From the NCBI GenBank assembly GCA_963978905.1, contig OZ022259.1:9672001-9736000 (forward strand): 64,000 nucleotides of DNA, written 5' to 3'. The translations under genes were made by a program, and so were the position numbers. The notes under the pieces are model-generated. The model was not told the DNA's origin. It was given only the letters and a program-made list of their open reading frames with translations, and did no database searches. Of the stretch, positions 45,507 to 57,275 are shown piece by piece (position 1 is the stretch's first letter; each line of letters starts with the position of its first letter). The stretch comes from Trichostrongylus colubriformis (lineage: Eukaryota > Nematoda > Chromadorea > Rhabditida > Trichostrongylidae).

Positions 45507-47340
45507 AAGTGTCAGCTACGACCCAAGTGCCTCATTGGCAAATTAGCTGCAGGGGCATACACCCATATGGCTCTGTTCGATAGTCAACTAGGGTGCGCTC
45601 TAACACTCGTCAACGCAAAGATCAGTATTATGAGCAGTTTGTAACGGATCACTTATCAGAGTTCTCTCCATTTCGTTCCGTTCTTTCTTCATTGCAGCAC
45701 CACTTAGCAATTCTACCTCCATACTGAGCAATGATCACATTATCCCTCGAGAGCTGTTTTCGCGCTTTGGTAATGAAACTCATGAGTTCCCATAGCTTTC
45801 ATTGATCGAGGTGAAAATTTAAAAACGCAACGATCATCATCCTTGTAATATAGTGTGCCACTTCACGTGCTTCTGTTCCTCCGATCCATCCAGACCAGTA
45901 ACACATTTCATGAATTTTTCACGTCGCCGAGTCCAGAATCGTGAATTTGGAAGCAGCACTGACGAGATGGAGTATCAGCGGCAGCCTAGAATGGCACAAC
46001 TGAGTGGACCTAAGGGTGAGATCAGCTTTCGAAACGCTAAAGCCATCGTCAGACTTCTTAATTTTGAATCGCAAAATCGCGAAGTTCGACAATGGCTTTA
46101 GCGTTACGCCTAACACGTAACTGACTCACTATAAAAGTGCCCACTGCCTCATTTGAAGGCACTGGGAGAGGTCAGAAGGAACTAGAGCTGGGGATGTACG
46201 TCCTTTGAAGACAAACCTTCCACATTAGCACAGGTGATGTGCAGCGAAACTCGTAATCAAAAAGCACGGCTTAGGATCTTACCAGAATCCCGCAGCACGA
46301 GGTGTTATTGTGTAGTTCATCAGCCGGGCAAGTTGCCGGCGAGGGCAGGGCATCAACCACCTGATTTGACCTCTCGTCTGTCTGCGTTTACACACGGCTA
46401 ACAATGGAAAGGGGCGCGAGAGAGAAAGAGGGTCTTCAGACCTAATTCCGCGATTTTTTCGCCGTTTCATTTCGTTCTTTCTCTACTGCTACATTGCTGA
46501 GCACCTTGACTTTCGTAATCCACAATCCGCCAAATTTACCGCCCCCGGTGTTCATGAGGGTCTGCTTCTCTTAGAGCGAAAATTTCAACACAAGTGGCGT
46601 TTCCAGAAACATTACTGAGCTCAGTTGTAAAGTATACGTTCCCTTACAATGACTTTCCCCATAATGCAATCATTAGCTCTTTTATAGAAATTTCAAGGAA
46701 ACGAAGCACACTTACATCAAACGAGTGCATAGTTCTGAGGCCACCACTTTCCTTGAGTAAAATTTGCCCCTTCATACGTCTCATCCAGGCTGCTTTACCA
46801 TCATTTTTCTCCTCCCCCTCCTGAAAAATCTGAACCTAGGAAACTTGTAATTTCAAGTAAAATTCTTCTCAGAAAAACCAGAAAAGAAGAGACAACAGAG
46901 ACCTACAGAATTAGTTATCAGAACAGTACAGCCGATATCTGTCAGTACACCAATCCTTCCTAGAATACTTTGAAAAACAGCAGAACCTGAATTTAATCGG
47001 AACTCCGCTGTATTTGTCATTCAAAATCAACAACATCTCCTAACAACTCATAACTGAAGATCTACCTACTAAAAGGAAACGCCGTAAAAGGAGAGTGACG
47101 AGTAGAAATAAGAAATGATCAAAAATGTTTACCACTTACGGGATAAATTTTGTGGAAGTTGACGATCATCGAACATTTCAAAAACATTGTCAATTACAAC
47201 AAGGCGGATATTATTTCTTTCCATATTGTCCTTCAACAAATTTGTTTACTATCACACTTATCATGAACACCAAAAACACAAAAAACACAAGACTGAAAAT
47301 AACACTGAACACCAATAAAAATCTATAAGACTAATTTACA
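45507..47340. other. No recognisable gene; one perfect-type hairpin
   Basis: AACGCTAAAGCCATCGTC at 46033-46050 pairs with GACAATGGCTTTAGCGTT at 46088-46105 (one mismatch; 37-base loop). Otherwise only short open frames. Confidence 0.4.
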
Positions 47341-47354
47341 AGCCTATGCTTATA

Positions 47355-47480
47355 CCGGCGGGCAGGAGCGGTGTAGTGACAGGTGGCGCACACTTACCAC
47401 ATATGGTGCGGGGATCAAATCCCGCATCAATGTTCGCCCAGGTCAACCATCAGTCTCTCCGGAGTGATTCCCACGCAAGT
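47355..47480 (+). mobile_element. Possible tRNA-derived SINE
   Basis: TAGTGACAGGTGGCGC resembles a pol III A box, and GGGGATCAAATCCCGC about 35 bases later resembles a B box with a T-arm-like stem. The 5' part does not fold as a full tRNA and there is no clear tail, so this is tentative. Confidence 0.35.
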
Positions 47481-47599
47481 CATTGTATTGGGGCATTCTA
47501 AAGTCCCTGCGGTTTTGAACGCTCCACTCTCTGAATTATTTTTTGCTTCTTCTCCGACCATATGCCCGCTTCTCTCTCCATCCAAACCTAGTAAATTTA

Positions 47600-48110
47600 T
47601 GCCCTGATGAACTTTAAATTTTCCCGAACTTCCCCAAAATGGACAAACGACAGCACCGCAACGTGTCTCGTTCATTCTTCTTCTTCGGCTCACAAACGAC
47701 CCATTTCTTTTAAGCGCATCTTGACATGTGACAAGAGCCAGACTCTAAAGGACAATCGTCGACGATCAGCACAATGGTTGGGCAAAAGTCAAGCTCGTAG
47801 CTGTCAGCCGTCATAATGCTGGGAGTATGGTGCTCTGCCGCTGCTCTGATCCATCAAGGAACTTATTTTTCTCCACGATAATGCATGGTCCTATACTGCA
47901 CTGGAAAGCAACCCCGGAAAGTTGGAAGAGAGAAGCTACACAAGTGGCAGATTCACCATACTCATCTGACCTGACCCCACCGATTACTATTTCTTCAAGC
48001 AATTGGACAGCTTTCTTCGAAGAAAACACTTTAAGGTTCAACACAACGCCGAAGCGACCTCACATGAATTTATCGCCTCTATATCTCCATAGTTCTGAAC
48101 AACAGGAATA
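47600..48110 (+). pseudogene. SETMAR-like mariner transposase relic
   Basis: ILTCDKSQTLKDNRRRSAQW matches the first catalytic Asp region (normally TCDEKW). Later frames give PYSSDLTPTDYYFFKQLDSF, then LRRKHFKVQHNAEA, the third Asp region and C terminus of the cecropia/SETMAR-type mariners. The second Asp region has degenerated. Frameshifted; no inverted repeats identified. Confidence 0.72.
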
Positions 48111-48114
48111 AGCA

Positions 48115-48799
48115 AGACAATATCTCGTCGGCAAAAATGTGCTAATTCTTAGTACTTAAGGCAAAACTATGCTGATTCTATGGTTCTTTTCTCGAGTGAT
48201 GAAATTTTGCATAAGCCGATATATGCGCATTTAAAAACTAGAGGTAGACCGCAAAACCTTCCTGAACGACCCAGTATATGCCAAATCGTAGCCAGAATGC
48301 GTGGCGCATACCAAATAACATGAAACAATGCGAAGCCTCATAAGGCAAAACAACTAAGTCCTTCTAATGCAGTATGTTCAATTTCCTTAAAAAGCACCCG
48401 CGAATGCGATTGAACACCAGCACAATGTCGACAGTGTGTGTCCGGAACTGTGACCGGCGCCACGACGCTGATATTCATCGGAAAGCTGTCCAGAAGAAAG
48501 GCTTGTAAGGTTAGTAGGGATGTAAGGGTTGTCAGACTAGTAATTGGGCACACGAATCCCAGTCTTACTTCTCCTATTCATCGAGTTCCATGAATTGATG
48601 AACAGATAAGGGAAAAGTGAAGAATTGGTGGTGTTACTCATAGTCCAACCACTCTATGGTGACCCTTTTCGGCGGGCCCAAAAATGCCCGAATATTAACT
48701 CGTAGCATGGGTCAAAACGTCTGAATACTATCATTCATACGAGAACAAAAGTACCCATCTATTTGCTGAATTATATATGACAACTATATATAAGCTGGT
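48115..48799. other. No recognisable feature
   Basis: Short open frames only; lies between the mariner relic and the RAD51-paralogue gene. Confidence 0.3.
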
Positions 48800-49146
48800 T
48801 CAGCGACCCCGCACCACCGAATGATCAGCGCTCGGTTTCTTGATTGCCGACCAGTGTCGACACCCAATTATGAATAAGAACTGGCCAGTGGGCTGGCGTC
48901 TTTGATTACCACTAAAGGGCCACCATAAATTTCCTCGAAACAAAATCAAGCCAGAGGCATATCCTTTCACTGTAACACCAACTAAAGCAGAAAGAATTGC
49001 GGAAAAATTTAGAATAATTTCTCCATCAGTAGAGTTCATCACTTCTTCACCGATTAATCATTTATTCACAGACCTCATGATCAGCTCCCGCTAGTTTGAA
49101 CACCGAGTCCAATACCTTCATCTTTTGCTGTACACGCATCTCCAGT
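48800..49146 (-). CDS. Possible 3' exons of the RAD51-paralogue gene
   Basis: An open stretch MRVQQKMKVLDSVFKLAGAD (about 49146-49080) could supply the Walker B strand (KVLDSV) and follows exon 3 in phase 0 if the weak acceptor ctggag is used. A second frame ending at 48800 contains YASGLILFRGN and RRQPTG, loosely like the C-terminal RQPTG of RAD51D. The splice joining the two is not clear, so this extension may be wrong or the gene may be decayed here. Confidence 0.3.
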
Positions 49147-49201
49147 TTACCAACCCTTTCAGATGGTCAGACGGTGACGCAAATAAATTTCAAAAACTTA
49201 C

Positions 49202-50331
49202 ATCGATGAACTCGAGAGCTTCAAATAGCTGCGCCTGGTCGGACACTCGAGCAACGCCCATACGATCCAACAATGAATTCTGTGTAAAGAAAAATGAGTC
49301 ATAAAGATGGACTTCTCCAAAAAGGGAAGCCTCTGTAAGAGAAAAATCGCATTTTCATTCTCAGAATTGTCATTACAGGTATGGTTTCTTATAGCCACAG
49401 ATAAAGAACAAGGCTTGCAGGCAGACCAGTGAGCAGAGGGTGTGTACCCTTATGTCAGGATTGTCGCACGACGAGGAGCGGCGTGCGACGCAGTATATGC
49501 GAGCATGTCGCGGTTGTTGGGTCTTTGAACAAGTACACGGTAATGCTATGGGCGCGATCGCAGTTGATTTGTAATCGCTCCGGAACCCAACAACATGGCG
49601 CCTTTAGCTCGTCCGCCTTGCTTCGCTAGCGACATGCCGCGGTGCAGCAATCCTGACATAAAGGTACACACCCGTGAGCAGATGGCGGCGCAGCGTGGAA
49701 AACGAGCTCACAGAGCCGCTTCGCAAGAGCACGTCCGTATGAAAGATACTGTGGCGCGGGAATCGGCGGCAAACAGCCATCGCGCATCGATTCTAACACT
49801 TATGTCACCGACCATGGAATTTTTGGGCTACCACACTATACCGGAGTCGTTACCATTGGGCTCTCAATAATATCTCAATAGATATAAATCCAGCCAGTAT
49901 GAAATTGTGAAGTTAACTAGAAGCGTAAACATCAAATCTATGGAAAGAAGAAAATCAGCTCACTACGACATCAGTTTCGTTTACACCTCTTCCATTGATA
50001 TACTGCACCAATCGACTCGATCGAAAGGAACCATTCGAATCTAACCATACCACATTGAACTTAGTCGTGATGAGCGTGTTGGCAACAATAGCATAGCATA
50101 ACTGCAAACTCGTCAAGTGATATAAAGAGAGCTCAGTTTTAAAAAAGTTATATCAGATGGAACCTAGAGATTTCTAACCTGGCTTTTGCCCGAACCTGAT
50201 TCTCCTTTTAGTTCTGATGCTTCACCAAACAGCAGATTATTTCGCAGCACGCCATCAACGCCTGGCAATCCCGTTTGAAGAGCCAGTGGAAGCCCGAGTT
50301 CAACCAACACATCTATGGCTGTTTCGTTCAT
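49202..50331 (-). CDS. rfs-1: RAD51 paralogue of RAD51D/RFS-1 type (exons 1-3)
   Basis: Predicted nuclear RecA-fold ATPase that helps RAD-51 filaments in homologous recombination and replication-fork repair. Exons: 50179-50331 (MNETAIDVLVELGLPLALQT ... GESGSGKSQ, the Walker A P-loop), 49964-50101 (LCYAIVANTL ... VVWLDSNGSFRSSRL, very close to the VDSNGG..SRL block of RAD51D) and 49202-49279 (NSLLDRMGVARVSDQAQLFE). All phases are 0 and all splice sites GT-AG. The ATG lies directly after TACAG, a likely trans-splice acceptor, and is the first in-frame Met, so the protein lacks the N-terminal domain of vertebrate RAD51D, as I recall for the short C. elegans RFS-1. Intron 2 contains the MITE at 49440-49671. 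The C-terminal part is uncertain. Confidence 0.72.
49440..49671. mobile_element. MITE with GTGTGTACCCTTATGTCAG ends, in the RAD51-paralogue intron 2
   Basis: GTGTGTACCCTTATGTCAGG and the inverse at the right (CCTGACATAAAGGTACACAC). The interior shares GGAACCCAACAACATGGCGC and CTAGCGACATGCCGCGGTGC with 15910-16149 in the opposite orientation. Confidence 0.78.
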
Positions 50332-51799
50332 CTGTACTTCTATTTTGTTTGAGCGATAAGCCAATACTAGACCCACATGGGTAAGTCATCGATCAAGTAT
50401 TTTGCAAAGACTTCAACAATCTTCCAAGTGGGAATTCGGAGGAAAGGAGCAGCAGAGGTCAAAAAATCCCTTACAGGTGATCGCGTTTTGGCTGAAAAGG
50501 AACCGTTGTGGATAAGCTGGAGTGGCAAACTTTTTCGACAACGCTCTCCACCCACATACTGCTCAACCCTTACTCCGGGTGGGTACACATTGGTACAAAT
50601 GACCTACTTCACACCTGCCTCGTACTCCATCTGCGAAGACTTCGCATCTCATGTGCGAACTAATGATCAACTAGGTGCGAAAATCTGAGGTCGCCTGTAC
50701 GCCGCTGAACTTTGCAAGTTGAGCGGGTCATCCTTTACCTCTCTGCGTCAACTGACGCAGCACGTGAAGTATGACCGCGGCCTTATATAGACGGTCAAAA
50801 AAAAAAGAGCCACTGCTTACGGCCGAGTTTAAAAAATCGGGCAGAATCGATAGTAGTAAAAGTAATGCGACAACAAATTCCTGAAATGTTCCTCTATAGG
50901 GCTCCACCAGATATGAACTTCCCTCAGCTATCCAGGAAGAACAGACCTAACAAGGTTGGCAAGATTGTCAATGAGGGCGATGAAATCACGGATTATGTCG
51001 AGTCGAGGCGACGCATCATGTTCACATGGCAAAAGCTCCCGATTGTGCTCGTACAGAAGGCTATTGGGGATTCAGTGATACGGTAAGGTACGCCCTTGAA
51101 TTTGTTGGTGAAATTACCTCGTACGGATCTGCTCAAGTTTGACTGAAATGGCGTTGGAAGCGGAGATGAGAAAATCATACCTTTTTAGCCTTCTTCTTCT
51201 TCGCACAGGGGGTGCGAAGTGGGTGTAGGTCACTCGGACCAATGTGTACTCCCCCCCCCCCTCTACTCCGCGTGCGTGAAATTGGTTTGTTGTATGTACG
51301 AACTAAGAGCAAAAAGGATGCAAAGAAGAGGAAGCCCATACGATGCATAGTCAGCCTCCGTACCATAGAACTATGGATGCGAAAGTAACGATGACACTCC
51401 TAGCGGCAATTTCATGAAAGGAAACTGAATTGCCAAAAGTTCACATGACAATGTTTGCGAACGTGCCTACCTACCGTGCCTAAACTTACTCAAAGTTGAC
51501 ACCGTAGACCCCTCGTTCCCCCCCCCCCCCCTCCCCGAACCCTGAACGCTGTAGGGTTCACAAAACAGTTCGGCCATTCAGGAAAAGTGGTGATAACAAT
51601 AAAAGCACACCGGGAACGAACGGTTCACCTAAACCTGTGCCAATCACACCAGGACTCAGAACAGCAGCTGAACACTATTTATTCGTATGAAACTAACAAG
51701 CGTAAGGAAGACAGAAATGATTCGTGTGTTAATAATTCAAAGTAAAATGGTTCATCAGTGAGACCATACTGTACAAATTTTCAGACGCCTATGTTATAC
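50332..51799. other. Between the RAD51-paralogue gene and MOB4; unassigned
   Basis: Two plus-strand frames, 50377-50688 (103 codons) and 50865-51086 (73 codons), are fairly free of low-complexity sequence but match nothing I know. GTATGACCGCGGCC at 50768-50781 resembles a Harbinger-like MITE end. C runs lie at about 51250 and 51520. Confidence 0.35.
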
Positions 51800-51803
51800 T
51801 TAA

Positions 51804-52414
51804 CCCATTGACGACCGTGTGACACGACGTCGTGTCACACCATGTTGGCCGCGTGGGACCGTGTGACACGATGTCGTGTCACAGTTACTTTCGCGCATTG
51901 TTTTCAAAATTCTAAGCAAATATTTATATATAATATACCCATCATACATATACATTATTGTGAAAAAGGTTGTTCATAGAAATAGCTTTTAGTTGCTGAG
52001 TTATATTTAAATATATGGGTGGGTAACTGGTTCTTGGAGCACATTTTGGGCTCGCATTGAAACAATAATGCATAAATAATGCTGGCATTGTGCCCTTAGC
52101 AAAATAAAGGGGTATACTCGGGATTGTGATCATTAATCTAACAACAAAACACCAAATGGCTACTATAACTCCAAATATCTCCAGATGGGAAAGAACAATT
52201 TGTAGTGGCCGCATGTTATCAAAACTCGGCGCAGTTACAGTCCCTATATCTCAAATATGGATAACTACACGAGCTAAACATGAAAATATGACGAGTGGAA
52301 ATTTTTTTGAGAGAATTGCATTTTCAAAGCCGCGTCCTACCATGTCGCGAGCGTGAGAAAAAGGCGCGCGGTCCCGCGCGCCAGACAAGTGAAAACGGCG
52401 CGGTCGTCAATGGG
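51804..52414. mobile_element. TTAA-flanked piggyBac-type non-autonomous element, 611 bp
   Basis: TTAA at 51800-51803 and 52415-52418. Terminal inverted repeats CCCATTGACGACCG and CGGTCGTCAATGGG, starting CCC as piggyBac ends do. Next to the left end, the palindrome TGTGACACGACGTCGTGTCA occurs, and again in the form TGTGACACGATGTCGTGTCA about 44 bases later. No transposase. Confidence 0.85.
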
Positions 52415-52591
52415 TTAAATCACATCTGCGGGACATAGTAACCAGAAATTGATAAATTACAAAAAATCCTTTAAAACAAGCATTCTGAAGAGTAAAACAA
52501 GATCTCGCTCGTGAGAGAGCTCAAATCGAACGTGTACACGTGAAACAGCTTAAGTCGAGTTATTCCTGTTTAAGCAGGTGGAGCTGATGTT

Positions 52592-55500
52592 CTAAGTTTG
52601 CTGACTTGGTAGAATTGGCACGATAAGATGCTCTTGAGCCATCAAGTTGTATTTTGTCACATAAATGGTGAAGCTGAATTGCAAAAATTTATTTCTGCGT
52701 GGTGGAGTGGAGGAGGAATGTCAGAGATGATTGACGAGTAAGTGACAATGACAGATGATCACATGGAAGGGAATGTTATGGCACTGCTCGTGAGTTCAGC
52801 AATGCAGAAAAGTGACAGAGGGAATAGTTAAGGGATAAGACACAGTAAGAGGTTGAAAAGTCGTGATCAAAGACTGAGGGGCGCTAAATAAATACGAGGG
52901 AGTGAAGCGGGACAAGATAGGTAAGAGTGCCGAGACGCGTTTTCTCTTCTCGAGCTCAGAATAGAACTATGCCCATTCGCTCACAGAAACTTGATCGTAA
53001 CTGTTTCTTACTCGGCCCACCTCCACGCTTGCTTTGATCTAGGTGCGTACTTTAACGCACTAACTCAAATTCCCCCTCTCTCCATGTACGGATGCCAAAT
53101 TAGGAAAGAAAACAGGAACGGGAGAGAGGACTCGATATGGTGACACGATGAGAATCAGAACTGTAGCATAGTGCGCTGTTATTTGAGAACTATGACTAGA
53201 AATGTAGAGTATTGTAGATGAAAATAGGGCCATTCACAGTAATATACAAATAGTTACAGCAGCTAAACTCCGTAAAAAATTATCAGATTAATAAAGACGA
53301 CATGAACTTCTCAAGATTGAAACTGACCGTTTACAAAGATGAGTACTGTTCTCAAACTCATCGAATAACTGCCTATGATGGAAGTAAGCATGAGAGAATA
53401 TCCTGTACACTCGCCGGCAGACAGATCCCAATTTTGATAATGACGATTCCTGAAAACCAGGTGCTATTCTGACAAAAAGCGAGCCTCTTAAAAATCCTTG
53501 CCACTGAGTTTCTTGGAACATCAATTCGTTTTCAAAAATTCTTCATTAGTTAGTGGGGTGAATGTGTGTAATAAACGGAGCAAATAGCCGAGCAGTGGCG
53601 AGCCAAAACATTATACATTCATTATAAAGCAGATTATCGGCAGCATAATTAACACAGGATTTTTGTCACAAGAGTGGAAATGTCAACGCACGAAAATGGG
53701 CAGAAAACGTGTCGAAAACAGGGGAGACGATCTCACCAAAAATTTCGAGGAAGAAGATGGATCAACAAAAATGCACAAGGTCACTAAGTGCCAAAGACAT
53801 ATGTGTGATATATATATCAAAATCCTAGAGGCAATAAACTATAGTGGGAAGAAGCAGTGGAGCGAACGTATGGCAACTAAGGAACATTTTTGGCAATAAG
53901 TGCGCGCAAAGGTTTGAAAGAGCACTGATGAAAGCACTTTAGTGCGTCGAAGTGGGACTTACAAGAAACCTTCGTAGGAACTAAAGGCTTTGCCTAGGTT
54001 TATGAGCACTCACCTTAATATTTATTCGACTAGGGAAATATTTATTGCTATTAAGAAGTGATGCTGCACCATCAAGCGTATGTCTGGTGTAGTCGATAGC
54101 CGAACACTAAGAAATATTCTCAGGTTATAACTTTATTCTTCGATAATAACGGAACGGTATCTGATGAAAAGAAAACAGAAAAAAAACCAGCCTCCTTCGG
54201 GTTTTTATGAGCAGCACAAAGGAATATCCACTGTTCCGTTGCTGTCATTTGGATGCAAGTCTCGGGGTTGCACTCCTCCTCAAAAGATAGCAATCACGTA
54301 CGAGCAAAACAAATACATGCTGAAAGGTATCAAGCTAGCGTTTATGGATATTATTTCGAATTTAATACTGCAGCGCGTATAATATTAACGCACTAATCAT
54401 TAATGTAACTCCCACTGTTTCATTATGAAAATTCGGTGCCGGGCACTCAATTTGCAACATGCACAGCTACTCACTTTTCTCAATGATCTTCAAATGTACC
54501 TTCTAGGATAAATTCGTACGGCTCCGGACATTACAGGACTGATAAACGTGCCCCTTGCATGCTCCTCAAAGGGACAAGCGTAAACCATCCGCTCTATGAG
54601 TTATTCAGTGGAGAATTTAGTCTATTGCAGGACGATTACTATATTAGCCTATGTCTACGTTTGAATGGACTTAACCCTTCTACGCTGAACGCTTCTTTCA
54701 GAAAGGGATGATACACTACGAAAAGGCGAAAAAGCCAGGACTGCCAGGATGATTAGCTACCTGCAACATAAAGGCCAGACCATTGAGTTGTAAGCAGAAC
54801 TGACGAAGGTGTTCGTACTTCCATACACCGTCATCAAGATCCGGTGGAGGGGTAAGAATCAGGTCTGAAAATGATTGGAAACTCAGGAAACTACAGAACA
54901 ACTAGTGAATTTCGAACTAACAGACAGCTGGTGAACTGTAAGTGATAAAGTGCAGAAATCAAAGTCTCAAACCTATGTCAGCCGGATTTTGCTGGATTGT
55001 CTGCTGTATAAACTGTTGCACATTTAGTGTTGAGTCCATGTCATCGAAAGCCAAGGGAGGCCACTTACACCAATCCTGAAGTAATTACAATAGGTCAGGC
55101 TCGCGAAAATAATTTTTAAGAAAATTGAAGGGTCAATTCAAGTCGGGGGGAGACGCAACTTTGCGTCAAGGTCGAAGCTCCTTTCCCTCCCTAGGCTTAA
55201 GCTAAAATTGATATTCCCTCCTCCCACATGAAAAAGCATCTGTTAAAGCATAGGTCTCATCCGCTTAGCCTAAGCTAGGGAGGGAAAGAAGCTTTGACGT
55301 GGGTGAAAATTTGACACAAAGTTGCGTCTCCCCCCCCCCCCCCCGATTTGAATTGACCCAAATTGAAATTCAAAGTGTAATCTGTTCCTCTATCCCTGAG
55401 ACAATACAGCCACTCAAATATCTCCTAACTAGGACCTCCACTCCACACTCAAACGTCTTTGTTACTTGATAACTAAGACCACGATGCTAATCATCTCAGT

Positions 55501-55675
55501 CATCACCTAACTTTCAAAAAAACACGTCTAACAAAAAATGTGTTCGGAAAAATTGGAACCAGTTTTGATTTGAACAGGAACATAATTAAAAGTAATTCTA
55601 GACACTTACATCCCTCTTCGTTCCTGGGTCGTTTCGACGGAAAATACGCGGTTGTTCGGCGCCTTGAACTGTCAT
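52592..55675 (-). CDS. mob-4: MOB4/phocein, complete in seven exons (218 aa)
   Basis: MOB-family adaptor, the conserved STRIPAK complex subunit that binds striatin and germinal-centre kinases; cytoplasmic and membrane-associated. Exons: 55610-55675 ([20 protein letters not shown]), 54973-55075 ([19 protein letters not shown]), 54761-54864 ([20 protein letters not shown]), 54192-54278 ([20 protein letters not shown]), 54014-54106 ([20 protein letters not shown]), 53328-53449 ([20 protein letters not shown]) and 52592-52673 ([20 protein letters not shown], stop TAG). Total 657 nt; human MOB4 is 225 aa and aligns along its whole length. The Mob zinc ligands (two Cys in CNPETC, His in SHAYFHH) are present. 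The intron after exon 4 is 85 nt and begins GC. Intron 1 carries a palindromic MITE. A TTACAG site ten bases before the ATG is a probable trans-splice acceptor. No defect. Confidence 0.96.
55129..55359. mobile_element. Palindromic MITE in MOB4 intron 1, about 231 bp
   Basis: GGGTCAATTCAAGTCGGGGG and CTTTCCCTCCCTAGGCTTAA return inverted on the right, ending in 14 C then GATTTGAATTGACCC. Sister copy at 57061-57275. Confidence 0.78.
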
Positions 55676-55690
55676 TTCAGAATATCTGTA
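55676..55690 (-). promoter_or_regulatory. Probable trans-splice acceptor of MOB4
   Basis: On the minus strand TGTTACAG is followed ten bases later by the ATG. This is a normal distance for a nematode spliced-leader acceptor. Confidence 0.5.
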
Positions 55691-57060
55691 ACATTTCTTT
55701 GAGCAATAATGTAAAAATAAGAAATAAAGGGAGATTAACAGAGCGGACCCCCTTTCAACATGAAAGAAGGACATGATTAAAGCACTATCCATGGAATACA
55801 TTTGAAACTTAGTAACGACATCAGCAACATCTGCTTTCGCATATGGTACAATGCGGCGTTACTTAGTCCCTCGGATTAAATTCTTGATCAGGGTCTGCAG
55901 GACTTCCTCCCTACTTAGTGGTATTAGTGAGTTTGTACGAGGCACATCTGGGAGGATAAAATGTTGATTGCACATTTTCATACGCCCACATGTCATGCAT
56001 GGGCTAAAAAACATGGAACTGTGCTAGGACTCAGAGCGTAGGCCAGAAAACATAAAACGGGGCTAGGACTCAGAAAAGAAGAAGAATGCGTGGCGAATCT
56101 GAAAAAAGATAGAACTATGCCGAATGCTCGTCTCTTGTAATTAAATGCCCAGCGACAATGGTAAATTCACGACTTCCGCCGGACAGTGAAACTGAGGAAT
56201 GGATCAGATACATTCGACTCTTTTGACGAAAAATGAAGAAAACAGAGCACTGGTGCGAAAAAAGTCTCCAAATCTCTGCACAGTCCTATGGAATTAATTC
56301 TAGCACTATCTGGATAGGGAAAAAGCATTCAAAACCAGAATATTACCTAGATCCGCACCTAGTAAAAAAGGGCCAGTGATGGGCGCGATATCGAGAAATG
56401 ATTGGGGCACAGATTCCACCAAAGCCTTTGAAACAAAGGAGCTTCAGCCTGAACAGCCTTCCCCTCGCGTATGCACAGTTCGGTTTCAATGCGAAAAGGT
56501 ACGAACGTTTCGATGATGAAGCTACTGCGAAGAAAGACAAAAGGGGAATTGGTGCGCGCTCCGCGGCATCGCAAAATTGTCGCGCGCGGCAACAGTGCAG
56601 CGCCATGGCGTTGTGAGGCTGCGCCTGGAAAACCGCATTTGTGAGTACTGTTCTCCTTGTTTTGAGATACTTCTGTTTGATGATCGTCCCGTATTAATTT
56701 GTTAATTTCATTTTCTCATTAAATTGATGATGATATTAATCTACTCTTTGAAAAATTTATATTAGTTTCCAGTTCGTCGCAAACGTTACCGACTTAAAAG
56801 TATTCTTCGGTGCTATGGCAATGCGGAGGGGGGGCTTATAAAAAGTTGCGCACCCGTATCACCTAAACCTCTGAGGGATCCTCGTGGGTCAGTCTGCACA
56901 CTTATGCATATATTTTTGCCTAAGCTTTTGAGGAGGGAGGTAGTGGTTCTCTTTCGATTCTAGGCTGGGGTAAAAATTGCATCGATAGTTGGATGAGTTC
57001 TCCCCTCATACGCTGGCACCTACTTTTCCTCTGAACTTTCATTCTGAAACATGTTTTCTG
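55691..57060. other. Upstream of MOB4; no recognisable gene
   Basis: Short open frames on both strands around 56343-56616 that mirror one another; no known similarity. Presumably includes the MOB4 promoter. Confidence 0.35.
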
Positions 57061-57275
57061 GGTTCAATCAAAGTGGAGGGGGAGACGCAAAATTTTCGAC
57101 GACATCGAAACTCCATTCCCTCCCTTGGCGTAGGCTAAAGCAGATGAGACGGACGGATGCTTCGGGAGATGCTTCTTCATCCAGGAGGAGGGGATATGAA
57201 TCTTAGACTAAGCCTAGGGAGTGAAGGAACTTCGACGTCGGTGAAAAGTTGCGTCTCCCCCCCCCCGCAGTCTTG
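57061..57275. mobile_element. Palindromic MITE, sister of 55129-55359
   Basis: GGGTTCAATCAAAG, GGGGGAGACGCAAAATTTTC, TTCCCTCCCTTGGCGTAGGC on the left; inverse AAGCCTAGGGAGTGAAGGAA and AGTTGCGTCTCCCCCC on the right. More decayed than the sister copy. Confidence 0.65.

Noticed and set aside
53225..53275. [11 protein letters not shown] frame as the last MOB4 exon
   Set aside because: It lacks an acceptor site. The exon at 52592-52673 has a proper ATTCAG acceptor, right phase and much better similarity.
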